Shown piece by piece: positions 8,909-17,594 of a stretch of 22,221 nt of DNA; within the stretch, counting starts at the first letter, position 1; every line of letters starts with the position of its first letter. The DNA comes from Clostridiales bacterium (GTDB taxonomy: Bacteria > Bacillota > Clostridia > Oscillospirales > QAMX01). Under the pieces are notes generated by a model, which ran no database searches, had not been told where the DNA came from, and worked only from the letters and a program-made list of their open reading frames with translations. The position numbers were made by a program, and so were the translations under genes. The stretch is from assembly GCA_016285815.1 (NCBI GenBank), contig JAEERN010000170.1, forward strand, positions 1 to 22,221, given 5' to 3'.

Positions 8909-9742
8909 GTGACAGCTCCCGACCGGAGCCGGTGCTTTTACGACCGGTTTTACACCGATCGGCGGGATCCCCGCCAGACGTTTGACCTTGTGATCCCCCG
9001 CAGCGCCGCCGGCCGCGCGGGGCTCGTGCTCTGCATCCACGGCGGGGGATGGACCGAGGGCAGCAAGGACGAGTATACCGGCTCGCTGACGCAGGTGAGC
9101 GAGGAGCACGGTCTGGCCGCCGCCTGTCTCAATTACCGCTACGTCTCCGAAACGGTCAGCTTCCGCGACCAGCTGGACGACATCTCGGCGGCGCTGGCCG
9201 CCGTCAAAGAGACGGGGAAGACCTGCGGCGTCGACTTCGACCGGGTGCTTCTGACGGGGATCTCGGCGGGCGGCCACCTGTCCCTGCTCTACGCCTATGC
9301 CAGAAGGGACGAGGCCCCCGTGCGGCCCGTCTGCGTCGTTTCGCTCTGCGGCCCGACGGATCTGGAGGACGGCTTTTACTTTTCCGGAGAGAACCTGATC
9401 GCGCGGAGCGCCGGGCCGGAGTATTTTCCCCGGATCCTCGGGTTCGGGGCCGGCTGCGGGATCCCGTCTCCCGGGCCGGGGGCCGCCGCCGAAGCGCTGA
9501 GGCGGGTCTCGCCCCTTCGCTTCGTCGGCCGGGACACGGTCCCCACCGTCTTCGGGCACGGCGAGCGGGACGAGATCGTGCCGTACCGGAACGCGCTGGA
9601 CCTCGACGCGAAGCTGACGGAGTGCGGCGTGGAGCACACCTTCGTCTCTTTCCCGGACTCGGGGCACGGGTGCGAGGACGGGGCGGCCATGGCGCGGCTC
9701 ATGCGGCTCTTCTTCCGCTGTGCGGAGACGTATCTGAAATAA
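8909..9742 (+). CDS. Alpha/beta hydrolase, esterase-like
   Basis: 277-residue serine hydrolase, probably cytosolic since no signal peptide is visible. The oxyanion motif HGGGW is at 44-48, the nucleophile elbow GISAGGH puts the serine at 119, and the likely acid and histidine are D221 (GERDEIVP) and H253 (DSGHG). This pattern fits carboxylesterase or acetyl-xylan-esterase-like enzymes of the BD-FAE/HSL type, but the substrate cannot be read from the sequence. GTG at 8909 has AGAGGAGG 8 bases upstream. It is followed 39 bp later by an oxidoreductase and then an SDR, suggesting a small-molecule or sugar-derivative pathway. Confidence 0.88.
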   Translation: MTAPDRSRCFYDRFYTDRRDPRQTFDLVIPRSAAGRAGLVLCIHGGGWTEGSKDEYTGSLTQVSEEHGLAAACLNYRYVSETVSFRDQLDDISAALAAVKETGKTCGVDFDRVLLTGISAGGHLSLLYAYARRDEAPVRPVCVVSLCGPTDLEDGFYFSGENLIARSAGPEYFPRILGFGAGCGIPSPGPGAAAEALRRVSPLRFVGRDTVPTVFGHGERDEIVPYRNALDLDAKLTECGVEHTFVSFPDSGHGCEDGAAMARLMRLFFRCAETYLK

Positions 9743-9781
9743 AGCCGGCGGGACCGCCGCCGAAAAAGGGGAGGAACGGAC

Positions 9782-11080
9782 ATGGAAATAGTCAGGATCG
9801 GCGTCATGGGGGCCTACCGCGGCACGAGCATGATCAACTATTGCGAAAGCGCGGACAACGCGAAGGTGGTCGCCATCTGTGACAAGTGGCGGGAGGGCCT
9901 CGAGCGGCAGAAGGCCGCGCTGAACGACCCGGACATCACGTATTACACGGATTTCGAAGACTTTATCCAACACGACATGGACGCCGTCGTGCTGGCCAAC
10001 TATGCCAACGAGCACGCCCCGTTCGCGATCAGGGCCATGCGGGCGGGCAAGCACGTCTTTTCCGAGGTCCTTCCCGTCCAGACCATGAAAGAGGCGGTAG
10101 AGCTGATCGAGACCGTGGAGGAGACCGGAAAGATCTATGCCTACGGCGAGAATTACTGCTATATGCCGGCGCCCTGCGCCATGCGGCGCCTCTACCGCCA
10201 GGGGAAGATCGGCGAGTTCGAGTATGGGGAAGGGGAATACATCCACAACTGCGAGTCCATCTGGCCGAGCATCACGTACGGGGAAGAGGACCACTGGCGC
10301 AACAACATGTACTCGACGTTCTACTGCACCCACTCGCTGGGGCCGCTGATCCACATCACCGGTCTGCGGCCGGTCTCCGTTATCGGCCTCGAGGGGACGA
10401 AGACGGAGCGTAACCTGCGGACGGGCTCCAAATCGGGCGCCTTCGGGATCGAGCTGGTCACGCTGGAGAACGGCGGGATCGTCAAGAGCATCCACGGCGG
10501 GCTGTACAAAAACTCGATCTGGTACACGGTCTACGGCTCTCACGGCAGGATGGAATCCGCCCGGGAGGACGCGGGCGAAGGGGTCGAGCGCCTGTTCGTC
10601 AACGCGGACGAGTATTCCGGCGAATACGCGTCCCGCGCGGTCGTCAGCTGCCGGCCCGGGGAGGAGGGCGAAAAGGACAGCGCCGCCTTCGGCCACGGCG
10701 GTTCGGACTATTACACCATGCTCAACTTCGTGCGCCGGATCCTCGGGGACGCCGACGCGGACGTCATCGACGTCTATGAGGCGCTGGATATGTTCCTGCC
10801 GGGGCTGTTCGCGTACCGCTCGATCCTCGCCGGGGGGATCCCCATGCAGATCCCGGACCTTCGCCGGAAGGAGGAGCGGGAGAAGTGGCGCGGCGACACG
10901 GCGTGCACCGACCCGAAGACCGCGGGCGACGCCCTTTTGCCGACGACCTCGCGGGGCACGCCCGCGATCGATCCGGCGGTCTATGAGAAGATGCGCCGCC
11001 TGTGGATCGCGGACCTTGAAGGCAGGGACGAGCACTCTTACGCCAACCTGGCCATGACCCAGGGCCGCAGAAAGGAGTAA
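9782..11080 (+). CDS. Gfo/Idh/MocA-family oxidoreductase with altered EKP motif
   Basis: 432 residues. The N-terminal Rossmann domain (about 1-125) starts IVRIGVMGAYRGTSM, an atypical nucleotide-binding loop. The C-terminal alpha/beta domain carries HSLGP at the expected position of the family's catalytic histidine. The usual E-K-P motif, whose lysine takes part in catalysis, reads SEVLP here, so the lysine is missing. Enzymes of this family oxidise or epimerise sugars and cyclitols with NAD(P). The HSLGP region also resembles NAD-dependent GH109 glycosidases, so a redox-assisted hydrolase is an alternative. GGGGAGG lies 7 bases before ATG. The gene sits 6 bp before the SDR. Confidence 0.87.
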   Translation: MEIVRIGVMGAYRGTSMINYCESADNAKVVAICDKWREGLERQKAALNDPDITYYTDFEDFIQHDMDAVVLANYANEHAPFAIRAMRAGKHVFSEVLPVQTMKEAVELIETVEETGKIYAYGENYCYMPAPCAMRRLYRQGKIGEFEYGEGEYIHNCESIWPSITYGEEDHWRNNMYSTFYCTHSLGPLIHITGLRPVSVIGLEGTKTERNLRTGSKSGAFGIELVTLENGGIVKSIHGGLYKNSIWYTVYGSHGRMESAREDAGEGVERLFVNADEYSGEYASRAVVSCRPGEEGEKDSAAFGHGGSDYYTMLNFVRRILGDADADVIDVYEALDMFLPGLFAYRSILAGGIPMQIPDLRRKEEREKWRGDTACTDPKTAGDALLPTTSRGTPAIDPAVYEKMRRLWIADLEGRDEHSYANLAMTQGRRKE

Positions 11081-11086
11081 GGGGCG

Positions 11087-11911
11087 GTGGGAAAACGAGG
11101 CGCGGCGGCCGGGGAGAAAGCGGTCCTGATCACCGGCGCGGCCGGAGGGATGGGCTTTGCCGCGGCGAAGCGCCTGCTGCGGAGCGGATACGCGGTCTAC
11201 GGTCTCGACCGGCGAGCCCCGGAGCCGCTGGAAGGGCTGGAATTCCTGCCGGCCGACCTGACCGATCCCGCGGCGGTGCGGCGCGCGGCCGGACAGCTGA
11301 GCGAGCGGGGCGTCCGTCTGAACGGGATCGTCCACATGGCGGGGCTTTACGATCTGGCTTCGCTGGTGGAGATGGAAGAGGCCGACTGGGACCGGATCTT
11401 TCAGGTCAACCTGTACGCGGCCTATCGCGTCGACCGGGCCTTTCTGCCTCTGCTGGCGCCGGGGGCGCGGATCCTCGTGACCACCAGCGAGCTGGCGCCG
11501 CTGGATCCGCTGCCCTTCACGGGGATCTACGCGGTCACCAAGGCGGCACTGGACCGGTACGCCGCGGCGCTGCGCATGGAGCTCCAGCTGTTGGGCTTCC
11601 GCGTGATCGTGCTGCGGCCCGGCGCCGTGGACACGCCGCTGCTGGACGTCTCCACAGAGCGGCTGGACGCGTTCTGCCGGAACACGGCGCACTACGCGCC
11701 CGACGCGGAGCGGTTCCGGCGGATCGTCGCCCGGGTGGAGGCGCGGAAGATCCCGCCCGAGCGGGTGGCGGAGCTGGCGGCGCGCGCGCTGGAGAGCCGC
11801 CGCCCGCGGGACGTCTATGCCGTCAACCGGAACCCGCTGCTGCTGTTGCTGGACGCCCTGCCGGGCCGGGTCCGGCGCGCTTTGATCCGCGGCCTTCTGA
11901 AAAGACGCTGA
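11087..11911 (+). CDS. Short-chain dehydrogenase/reductase (SDR)
   Basis: 274-residue classical SDR. The cofactor loop TGAAGGMG is at 16-23, followed by D41 at the end of beta-2 (GLDRR), which usually favours NAD(H). N108, S134, Y148 and K152 (YAVTK) form the catalytic tetrad. The hydrophobic and basic C-terminal tail (LLLLLDALPGRVRRALIRG) may bind membrane or substrate. GTG at 11087 uses the GGAG that overlaps the end of the oxidoreductase gene, 9 bases upstream, so the two are translationally close. The substrate is unknown. It is the last gene of the plus-strand cluster and converges on the minus-strand operon. Confidence 0.9.
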   Translation: MGKRGAAAGEKAVLITGAAGGMGFAAAKRLLRSGYAVYGLDRRAPEPLEGLEFLPADLTDPAAVRRAAGQLSERGVRLNGIVHMAGLYDLASLVEMEEADWDRIFQVNLYAAYRVDRAFLPLLAPGARILVTTSELAPLDPLPFTGIYAVTKAALDRYAAALRMELQLLGFRVIVLRPGAVDTPLLDVSTERLDAFCRNTAHYAPDAERFRRIVARVEARKIPPERVAELAARALESRRPRDVYAVNRNPLLLLLDALPGRVRRALIRGLLKRR

Positions 11912-11998
11912 TGCCCGGGCCCGGCGGAAAGACCAAAGAGAAAACAAAAAGCGCCGCGCGGGCCGCGCCGCCTCACGGGGCGGCCGCGGGCCGGTGCG

Positions 11999-12044
11999 AA
12001 AAACCGAAGGCGCCGCAGACCGAAACGGTCTGCGGCGCCTTCGG
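11999..12044 (-). terminator. Strong intrinsic terminator of the minus-strand operon
   Basis: A perfect 18-bp stem (12004-12021 with 12027-12044) and 5-nt loop. On the minus strand it is followed by five U residues (12003-11999). A second GC-rich imperfect hairpin with a TTTTTGTTTTC tract follows further along (about 11941-11995, minus). On the plus strand there is no U-run, so termination of the SDR transcript here is less certain. Confidence 0.85.
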
Positions 12045-12117
12045 CTGTACCGTCCGGATCGGGCGCCGGGTCCGGGCCCCGCTTTCCGGCCCGTTTCCCA
12101 GCGCCTCCGGTCCCTTC

Positions 12118-12957
12118 TCAAAGCAGCTTTTTTAACCGGCTGCGGACGAAATCACAGTACTCTGTATCGTCTCCGCTGAATTGCAGGAAGTAAACATAGC
12201 ACTGAGCCGTGTAATACCGGATCGCCTTTCTGTCGCAGGGAGCGATCCGCCGATAGCCGCGCAGGAACGCCTCCCGCTCCGCCTCCGTTTTCATGAAGCT
12301 CTGTCCCGGCCGCCGGAACATGGCCCACGCGATGTCAAAATCACGGTTTCCGTAGCCTGCAAGCTCAAAGTCCAGGATAGCGCTGATATGATGTCTGTCC
12401 CACAGGATGTTCGCGTAGTGGAAATCCCCGTGGCAGAAGCATCGGACGGCGTCTCCGGGCGGATCCGCAAAAAAGCCCTTGCATCCCGCCAGCCCCAGGG
12501 ATTCCAGGAGTTCGTCCGGCGGCGCATGGAAAAACCGGCGATCCCTGACCGGCTCCGCGGATAGGCGAAGCTGGTGGAGTTTCGCCAGCGCCGCGCCGTA
12601 TTCTTCCATAAAGCCGAGGGACTCCAGCGTTTCGTTTTCGCCCACGATGGCCGACAGCCGTTCGCCCGGCAGCTCCAGCGTCACGGAAAAAGGCGTTCCG
12701 GCAGACCCGTGATCGATGACTGCGGGATAGACCGGCGAACGGAGCTGCGACAGGATCGCCGCCTCGTTTTCGATCGCCGCCCCCTTCTGTCTTGCCGCCT
12801 TGACGTAGGCCCGGACTTCTTTGCCTTCCCAGACGCCCCGGACATGGAACACGTCGTTGCCGGCGTGCGGATAGCCGAGTATTTCCACCGGCCGGAAGGC
12901 CTTGTAGGGAAGCGAGAAAGGGTCGACGGTTTCCCGCCATTTGTCCGGATGCTTCAC
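12118..12957 (-). CDS. Aminoglycoside-phosphotransferase-fold kinase
   Basis: 279 residues with the APH / choline-kinase fold. Catalytic loop HGDFHYANIL (D178 catalytic, N183 metal-binding), metal site DFE (D196), and a candidate ATP-binding lysine K53 in YVKAA. Members phosphorylate aminoglycosides, choline, homoserine, sugars and other small molecules; nothing in the sequence fixes the substrate, and resistance should not be assumed. The start has GGAGGG, but 13-14 bases upstream, longer than usual. It is the last gene before the terminator and 43 bp behind the malic enzyme. It looks slightly less GC-rich in third positions than its neighbours, which might mean later acquisition. Confidence 0.88.
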   Translation of the reverse strand: MKHPDKWRETVDPFSLPYKAFRPVEILGYPHAGNDVFHVRGVWEGKEVRAYVKAARQKGAAIENEAAILSQLRSPVYPAVIDHGSAGTPFSVTLELPGERLSAIVGENETLESLGFMEEYGAALAKLHQLRLSAEPVRDRRFFHAPPDELLESLGLAGCKGFFADPPGDAVRCFCHGDFHYANILWDRHHISAILDFELAGYGNRDFDIAWAMFRRPGQSFMKTEAEREAFLRGYRRIAPCDRKAIRYYTAQCYVYFLQFSGDDTEYCDFVRSRLKKLL

Positions 12958-13000
12958 CGCTCGTCCCTCCTTCGTCCGTCCGCTGCCGGCGCGGGTGCCA

Positions 13001-14173
13001 TTACAGCCGGGCGGCGCCGGTCCGGCGGGCGGCTTCCGCCACGGCGGCGGCCACGGCGGGGACCACGCGCTTGTCCAGCGCGGAGACGATGACGTTGTCG
13101 CGCCGCAGCCGGGCGGGGGGCAGCATGTCCGCCAGCGCGCGGGAGGCGGCGATCTTCATCTCCTCGTTGATGCGCCGCGCCCGGCAGTCCAGCGCGCCGC
13201 GGAAGATGCCGGGAAAGGCCAGCACGTTGTTGATCTGGTTGGGATAGTCCGAGCGGCCCGTACCGACCACGGCCGCGCCGGCGCGCAGGGCCTCGTCCGG
13301 CAGGATCTCCGGCGTGGGGTTGGCCATGGGGAAGACCACGGCCCCGGGGGCCATGGAGGCCACCATCTCCGCCGAGACGACGCCGGGCGCCGAGACGCCG
13401 ATGAAGACGTCCGCCCCGCGCAGCGCGTCGGCCAGCGTTCCGGTCCGGCGGGACCGGTTGGTCACGGCGGCCAGCTCGGCGTGGGCCGGGCTGAGAGACG
13501 GATCCCCCTCGCAGAGGATGCCGAAGCGGTCCGCCATGGTCACATGACGGGCTCCCAGCCGCAGCAGGTGGCGGCCGATGGCCGATCCGGCTGCGCCGGC
13601 GCCGTTGACGACGATCTCCGCGTTCGCCAGCGTCTTGCCGACGACCCGAAGGGCGTTGAGCAGCGCGGCGGCCACCACCACGGCCGTGCCGTGCTGGTCG
13701 TCGTGGAAGACCGGGATGTCGCACAGCTCCTGAAGCCGCCGCTCGATCTCGAAGCAGCGCGGCGCGGCGATGTCCTCGAGGTTGATCCCGCCGAAGGAGC
13801 CGGCCAGCAGCGCGACCGTGCGGACGATCTCGTCCGTGTCCTGGCTCCGGATGCAGAGCGGGAAAGCGTCCACGCCGGCGAACTCCTTGAACAGGGCGCA
13901 CTTCCCCTCCATCACGGGCATGCCGGCCTCGGGGCCGATGTCGCCCAGTCCCAGCACGGCGGTGCCGTCGGTGACGACGGCCACCAGGTTGGCCCGGCGG
14001 GTCAGCGCGAAGGACAGCTCCGGGTCCCGGCGGATGGCCAGACAGGGCTCGGCCACGCCGGGCGTATAGGCCAGCGAGAGCTCCTCGCGGGTGTCGATCC
14101 GCGCGCGGGAGATCACCTCGATCTTGCCCTTCCACGCATAGTGCCGCTTCAGCGACTCTTCCCGAATATCCAT
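13001..14173 (-). CDS. Malic enzyme (NAD(P)-dependent)
   Basis: Oxidatively decarboxylates malate to pyruvate with Mg or Mn. 390 residues, the short bacterial form without a phosphotransacetylase domain. Visible are the catalytic tyrosine in YTPGVAEP (Y36), catalytic lysine in MEGKCALFK (K91), metal ligands in GGINLEDI (E133/D134) and HDDQHGTA (D158/D159), and the cofactor loop NGAGAAGSAIG (190-200). An acidic residue after beta-2 (D215 in MADRFG) leans towards NAD. AGGAAAGAGGA precedes ATG. It lies 25 bp behind fumarase, so the two enzymes can channel fumarate through malate to pyruvate. Confidence 0.94.
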   Translation of the reverse strand: MDIREESLKRHYAWKGKIEVISRARIDTREELSLAYTPGVAEPCLAIRRDPELSFALTRRANLVAVVTDGTAVLGLGDIGPEAGMPVMEGKCALFKEFAGVDAFPLCIRSQDTDEIVRTVALLAGSFGGINLEDIAAPRCFEIERRLQELCDIPVFHDDQHGTAVVVAAALLNALRVVGKTLANAEIVVNGAGAAGSAIGRHLLRLGARHVTMADRFGILCEGDPSLSPAHAELAAVTNRSRRTGTLADALRGADVFIGVSAPGVVSAEMVASMAPGAVVFPMANPTPEILPDEALRAGAAVVGTGRSDYPNQINNVLAFPGIFRGALDCRARRINEEMKIAASRALADMLPPARLRRDNVIVSALDKRVVPAVAAAVAEAARRTGAARL

Positions 14174-14198
14174 AGAAGAAGGTCCTCTTTCCTCAAAG

Positions 14199-15572
14199 TC
14201 AGATCATGTCCTCCGGGCGGAGGCAGGCGTCGAACTCCTCGCCGGTGAGCAGGCCCAGCGCCAGACAGGCCTCCCGCAGGGAGAGGCCCTCGCGGTGGGC
14301 CTTTTGGGCCGCCGCCGCGGCGTTCTCATAGCCGATGCGCGGGCTCAGCGCGGTGACCAGCATGAGCGAGCGCCGCAGGTTTTCGTCCATCTTGTCCCGG
14401 TTGGCCCGGATCCCGGCGGCACAGCGCCGGTCGAAGGAGCGGACCGCGTCTCCCAGCAGGCGGACGGACTGCAGGAAGTCGTAGGCCATGACGGGCAGGA
14501 AGACGTTCAGCTGGAAGTTCCCCTGGGACGCGGCGAAGCCGATGGCGGCGTCGTTCCCCATGACCTGGACGGCCACCATGGTGAGGGCTTCGCACTGGGT
14601 GGGGTTGACCTTGCCCGGCATGATGGACGAGCCGGGCTCGTTGGCGGGGATGGAGATCTCGCCCAGACCGCAGCGGGGGCCCGAGGCCAGCCAGCGCACG
14701 TCGTTGGCGATCTTCATCAGGTCGGCGGCCAGGGCCTTGACGGCGCCGTGGGCGAAGACGAGCCCGTCCGCCGAGGTGAGAGCGTGGAACTTGTTGGGGT
14801 CCTCTTCGAAGGGAAGGCCCGTCTCGCGCCGGAGCGCCCCGCAGACCAGCGCGCCGAAGCCCTTGGGCGCGTTCAGCCCGGTCCCCACGGCGGTCCCGCC
14901 CACAGCCAGACGGCAAAGCCCCTTCTGCGCGGCGCGGAGCTGGTCCCGGCCCTGCTCCAGCATGCCGCGCCAGCCCGAGATCTCCTGGGAAAAGGCGATG
15001 GGGACCGCGTCCTGCAGGTGGGTGCGGCCCAGCTTGACGACGCCCCGGTTCTCCTCCTCCAGCCGCAGGAAAGTGCGGATCAGGCCGTCGACCGCGGGGA
15101 ACAGGCTGCGCTCCAGCGCCTCCGCCGCGGCAATGTGCATGGCCGTGGGGAAGGTGTCGTTGGAGCTCTGGGACATATTGACGTCGTCGTTGGGGTGGAG
15201 GAGCCGCCGGCCCGCCAGCGCGTTGCCGCGGTTGGCGACGACCTCGTTCACGTTCATGTTGGTCTGGGTCCCCGAGCCGGTCTGCCAGACCGACAGGGGA
15301 AACTCCGGGGCGAGGCTCCCGTCCAGGATCCCGCCGCAGGCGGCGGCGACGGCCGCTCGTTTTTCTTCGGTCATGCGCGCCGGGACCAGCGCGGCGTTGG
15401 CGTCGGCCGCCGCCCGCTTCAAAAGGGCGAAGGCGCGCAGGATCTCCGGCGGCATCTTCTCCCGGCCGATGGGAAAGTTTTCCAGACTGCGCTGGGTCTG
15501 GGCGCCCCAGAGGCGGTCCGCCGGGACGGCGATCTCGCCCAGAGAGTCGTGTTCGATGCGGGTCTCAGTCAT
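14199..15572 (-). CDS. fumC: Class II fumarate hydratase
   Basis: Reversible hydration of fumarate to malate; cytosolic homotetramer without an iron-sulfur cluster. 457 residues, normal length. Motifs: TGSGTQTNMNVNEV (98-111), HPNDDVNMSQSSNDTFPTAM (126-145), GRTHLQDA with catalytic H185, and the superfamily signature GSSIMPGKVNP (314-324) with K321. The HPNDDVN loop is as in fumarases. Aspartase is a close relative, but this loop and the neighbouring malic enzyme favour fumarase. AGGAG lies 7 bases before ATG. It lies 40 bp behind the MATE gene, in the same likely operon. Confidence 0.95.
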   Translation of the reverse strand: MTETRIEHDSLGEIAVPADRLWGAQTQRSLENFPIGREKMPPEILRAFALLKRAAADANAALVPARMTEEKRAAVAAACGGILDGSLAPEFPLSVWQTGSGTQTNMNVNEVVANRGNALAGRRLLHPNDDVNMSQSSNDTFPTAMHIAAAEALERSLFPAVDGLIRTFLRLEEENRGVVKLGRTHLQDAVPIAFSQEISGWRGMLEQGRDQLRAAQKGLCRLAVGGTAVGTGLNAPKGFGALVCGALRRETGLPFEEDPNKFHALTSADGLVFAHGAVKALAADLMKIANDVRWLASGPRCGLGEISIPANEPGSSIMPGKVNPTQCEALTMVAVQVMGNDAAIGFAASQGNFQLNVFLPVMAYDFLQSVRLLGDAVRSFDRRCAAGIRANRDKMDENLRRSLMLVTALSPRIGYENAAAAAQKAHREGLSLREACLALGLLTGEEFDACLRPEDMI

Positions 15573-15612
15573 AGATGGGCTCCTGTCGGAAAGAATGGCC
15601 GCTCAGGCCGGA

Positions 15613-16998
15613 TCAGGACCGGCCGGACGGGGGAGCGGGAAGGGCCCGGTCCTCCCGCGGCAGACGGCGGAGAACGGTCAGCACCAGCGTCAGATAGCAG
15701 GCCGTGGCGCTGACGAAGTCGGAGATGGGTTCGGCCAGGAAGACGCCGTCCGTGCCGAGGCCGAAAAGCCCGGGCAGGATCAGCGCCAGCGGCACGACGA
15801 TGAAGATCTTGCGCAGCAGCGTGAAGAACACCGCCTGGCGCGCCTTGCCCAGCGCCACGAAGGTGCTTTGGCCCACCATCTGCAGGCACATGATCCAATG
15901 GACGGCGTAGTAGATGCGAAGGGCCCGGGCCCCGGCGTCCACGATCTCCGCGCCGCCGTCGAAGATGCGGACCAGCGCCCCGGGGAACAGCATGACCGCG
16001 GCCCAGCTGGCCGCGGCGTAGACCGCGCAGACCAGCGTGACGAACCGGATGCAGGCGCGGACGCGGCTGTACTGCCCCGCGCCGTAGTTGAAGCCCGTGA
16101 CGGGCTGGGCCCCGTCCGTGAAGCCGCCGAAGGGCAGCATGATCATCTCGCGGACGGAGTTCACGATGGTCATGATCTCCACGTAGCTGTCGCCGCCCCA
16201 GGCCTGGAGCGCGGCGTTGCACACCAGATTGACGGCGCTGGCCGTGAGCTTCATGCAGAAGCTGGAAAACCCCAGCGAGGCGATCCTCCAGACCAGCCGC
16301 GGGTCGGGGACCATGTTTTTGAACCGAAGCCGCAGGATGGCGCGCTTTCCGAAGAGGAAGAACAGCACCCAGGCCGCGGAGAGCGCCTGGGACAGGACCG
16401 TGGCCGCGGCGGCGCCGCGGACGCCCCAGCCCAGCACGAAGAGGAACAGCGGGTCCAGCGCGATGTTGGCCGCCGCGCCGATGACGACGCTGACCATGCC
16501 CACCCGGGCGAAGCCCTGGGCGTTGATGTAATAGTTCATGCCGAGGCTGATCATCACCAGCACGCTGCCCAGCAGATAGACCGTGATGTACCCGTCGGCG
16601 TAGGGCAGCGTCGCCGCGCTGGCGCCGAAGAGCAGCAGCAGCGGCCGCTTGACGGCCAGACCGACGGCCGTGGCCAGCGCGCCGCAGAACAGCAGCATGG
16701 TGAAGGCGTTGCCGAGGATGCGCTCGGCGCGCGCGTCGTCCCCCTCGCCCCGGGCGATGGAGCAGAGCGGCGCGCCGCCCTGTCCGCACAGCACGCTGAA
16801 GGCCGAGACGATCATCAGCAGAGGAAAGGTGACGCCCACCCCCGTCAGGGCCAGATCGCCCACCTCGGGGATGCGGCTGATGAAGATGCGGTCGGTGATG
16901 TTGTACAGGACGTTGACGAGCTGGGCCGCGATCAGGGGCAGAGCCAGACGGGTGATGCCCCGGCGCACGCTGCCCCGGCTGAAATCGTTTTTGCGCAC
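15613..16998 (-). CDS. MATE-family multidrug/organic cation exporter
   Basis: 461-residue inner-membrane protein with about twelve hydrophobic segments in two MatE halves. The first half opens ITRLALPLIAAQLVNVLYNI and TDRIFIS, typical of the DinF/NorM-like clostridial branch; the second half carries VREMIMLPFGGFTDGAQPV. Family members export cationic drugs or metabolites using a sodium or proton gradient. The start is GTG at 16998 with only a weak GGAA nearby; a better GGAGG is about 20 bases upstream, so the exact start is uncertain. It lies between the flavin reductase-like gene and fumC. The substrate is unknown. Confidence 0.93.
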   Translation of the reverse strand: MRKNDFSRGSVRRGITRLALPLIAAQLVNVLYNITDRIFISRIPEVGDLALTGVGVTFPLLMIVSAFSVLCGQGGAPLCSIARGEGDDARAERILGNAFTMLLFCGALATAVGLAVKRPLLLLFGASAATLPYADGYITVYLLGSVLVMISLGMNYYINAQGFARVGMVSVVIGAAANIALDPLFLFVLGWGVRGAAAATVLSQALSAAWVLFFLFGKRAILRLRFKNMVPDPRLVWRIASLGFSSFCMKLTASAVNLVCNAALQAWGGDSYVEIMTIVNSVREMIMLPFGGFTDGAQPVTGFNYGAGQYSRVRACIRFVTLVCAVYAAASWAAVMLFPGALVRIFDGGAEIVDAGARALRIYYAVHWIMCLQMVGQSTFVALGKARQAVFFTLLRKIFIVVPLALILPGLFGLGTDGVFLAEPISDFVSATACYLTLVLTVLRRLPREDRALPAPPSGRS

Positions 16999-17048
16999 GG
17001 CGGGTTCCGTGGGCTCCGCCTCCCTTCCGCAAGGATGTCCGCGTCAGA

Positions 17049-17552
17049 TCACCCCGCGAGGACCTTGACGATCTCGCCGGTGTAGGCGGTGTGATAGTCG
17101 CCCGCGGGATAGCAGGCCGCCGGCACGGCGGGGTCCGTGAAGCCCTCGGCCAGCAGCGGCGCCCGGTAGAGCGTGCGGCAGATCAGGACGAGCCGCGCCT
17201 CTTCAAAGACGACGGCGCCGTCGCGGAACGCCGGGGTCAGGCCGGGCACGTGCTTTTTGTCCGAGGTCCGGCCGCTGGCCGAGCCGCAGAACTTCAGCGC
17301 AGCGCGGCTCTCTTCGCCGAAGAAGGAGAGGGCGAAGACGTCGCCGGCGTCCAGAAAGCGCTTGGTGTACCGCTGGGGGCGCGCGTAGACCGTGGCCACG
17401 GGCCGGTTCCAGAGCACGCCGGTCTGTCCCCAGCTGACGGTCATCATGTTGTAGTCGTCCGGCCCGCCCGCAGAGAGCAGGGCCCAGTCTTCGCCGAACA
17501 GGCGAAAAAAGTTGCCGCCGAGGTCGGCGGGCTCGAGAAGGCGAAACGCCAT
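17049..17552 (-). CDS. Flavin reductase-like FMN-binding protein
   Basis: 167-residue protein with the split-barrel flavin-binding fold: NMMTVSWGQTGVLWNRPVAT (35-54), then ARPQRYTKRFL and FALSFF, the pattern of FMN-binding flavin reductase-like domains of anaerobes. It probably holds FMN and transfers electrons or acts on a small redox substrate. GGAGG lies 8 bases before ATG and a good promoter is directly upstream, so it is the first gene of the minus-strand operon running to 11999. No partner oxygenase is nearby, as expected in an anaerobe. Confidence 0.88.
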   Translation of the reverse strand: MAFRLLEPADLGGNFFRLFGEDWALLSAGGPDDYNMMTVSWGQTGVLWNRPVATVYARPQRYTKRFLDAGDVFALSFFGEESRAALKFCGSASGRTSDKKHVPGLTPAFRDGAVVFEEARLVLICRTLYRAPLLAEGFTDPAVPAACYPAGDYHTAYTGEIVKVLAG

Positions 17553-17594
17553 GGCGGGATCCTCCGTTTCCGATCAGGGTCTTTCCTTTTTATA

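Noticed and set aside
8810..12121. An 1103-codon minus-strand frame
   Set aside because: Antisense of the hydrolase, oxidoreductase and SDR genes. No start signal and no domain-like sequence; R/P/A/G-rich.
14295..17085. Two long plus-strand frames (14295-15713 and 14488-17085)
   Set aside because: Both are antisense to fumC, the MATE gene and part of the flavin reductase-like gene, whose products show full family motifs.
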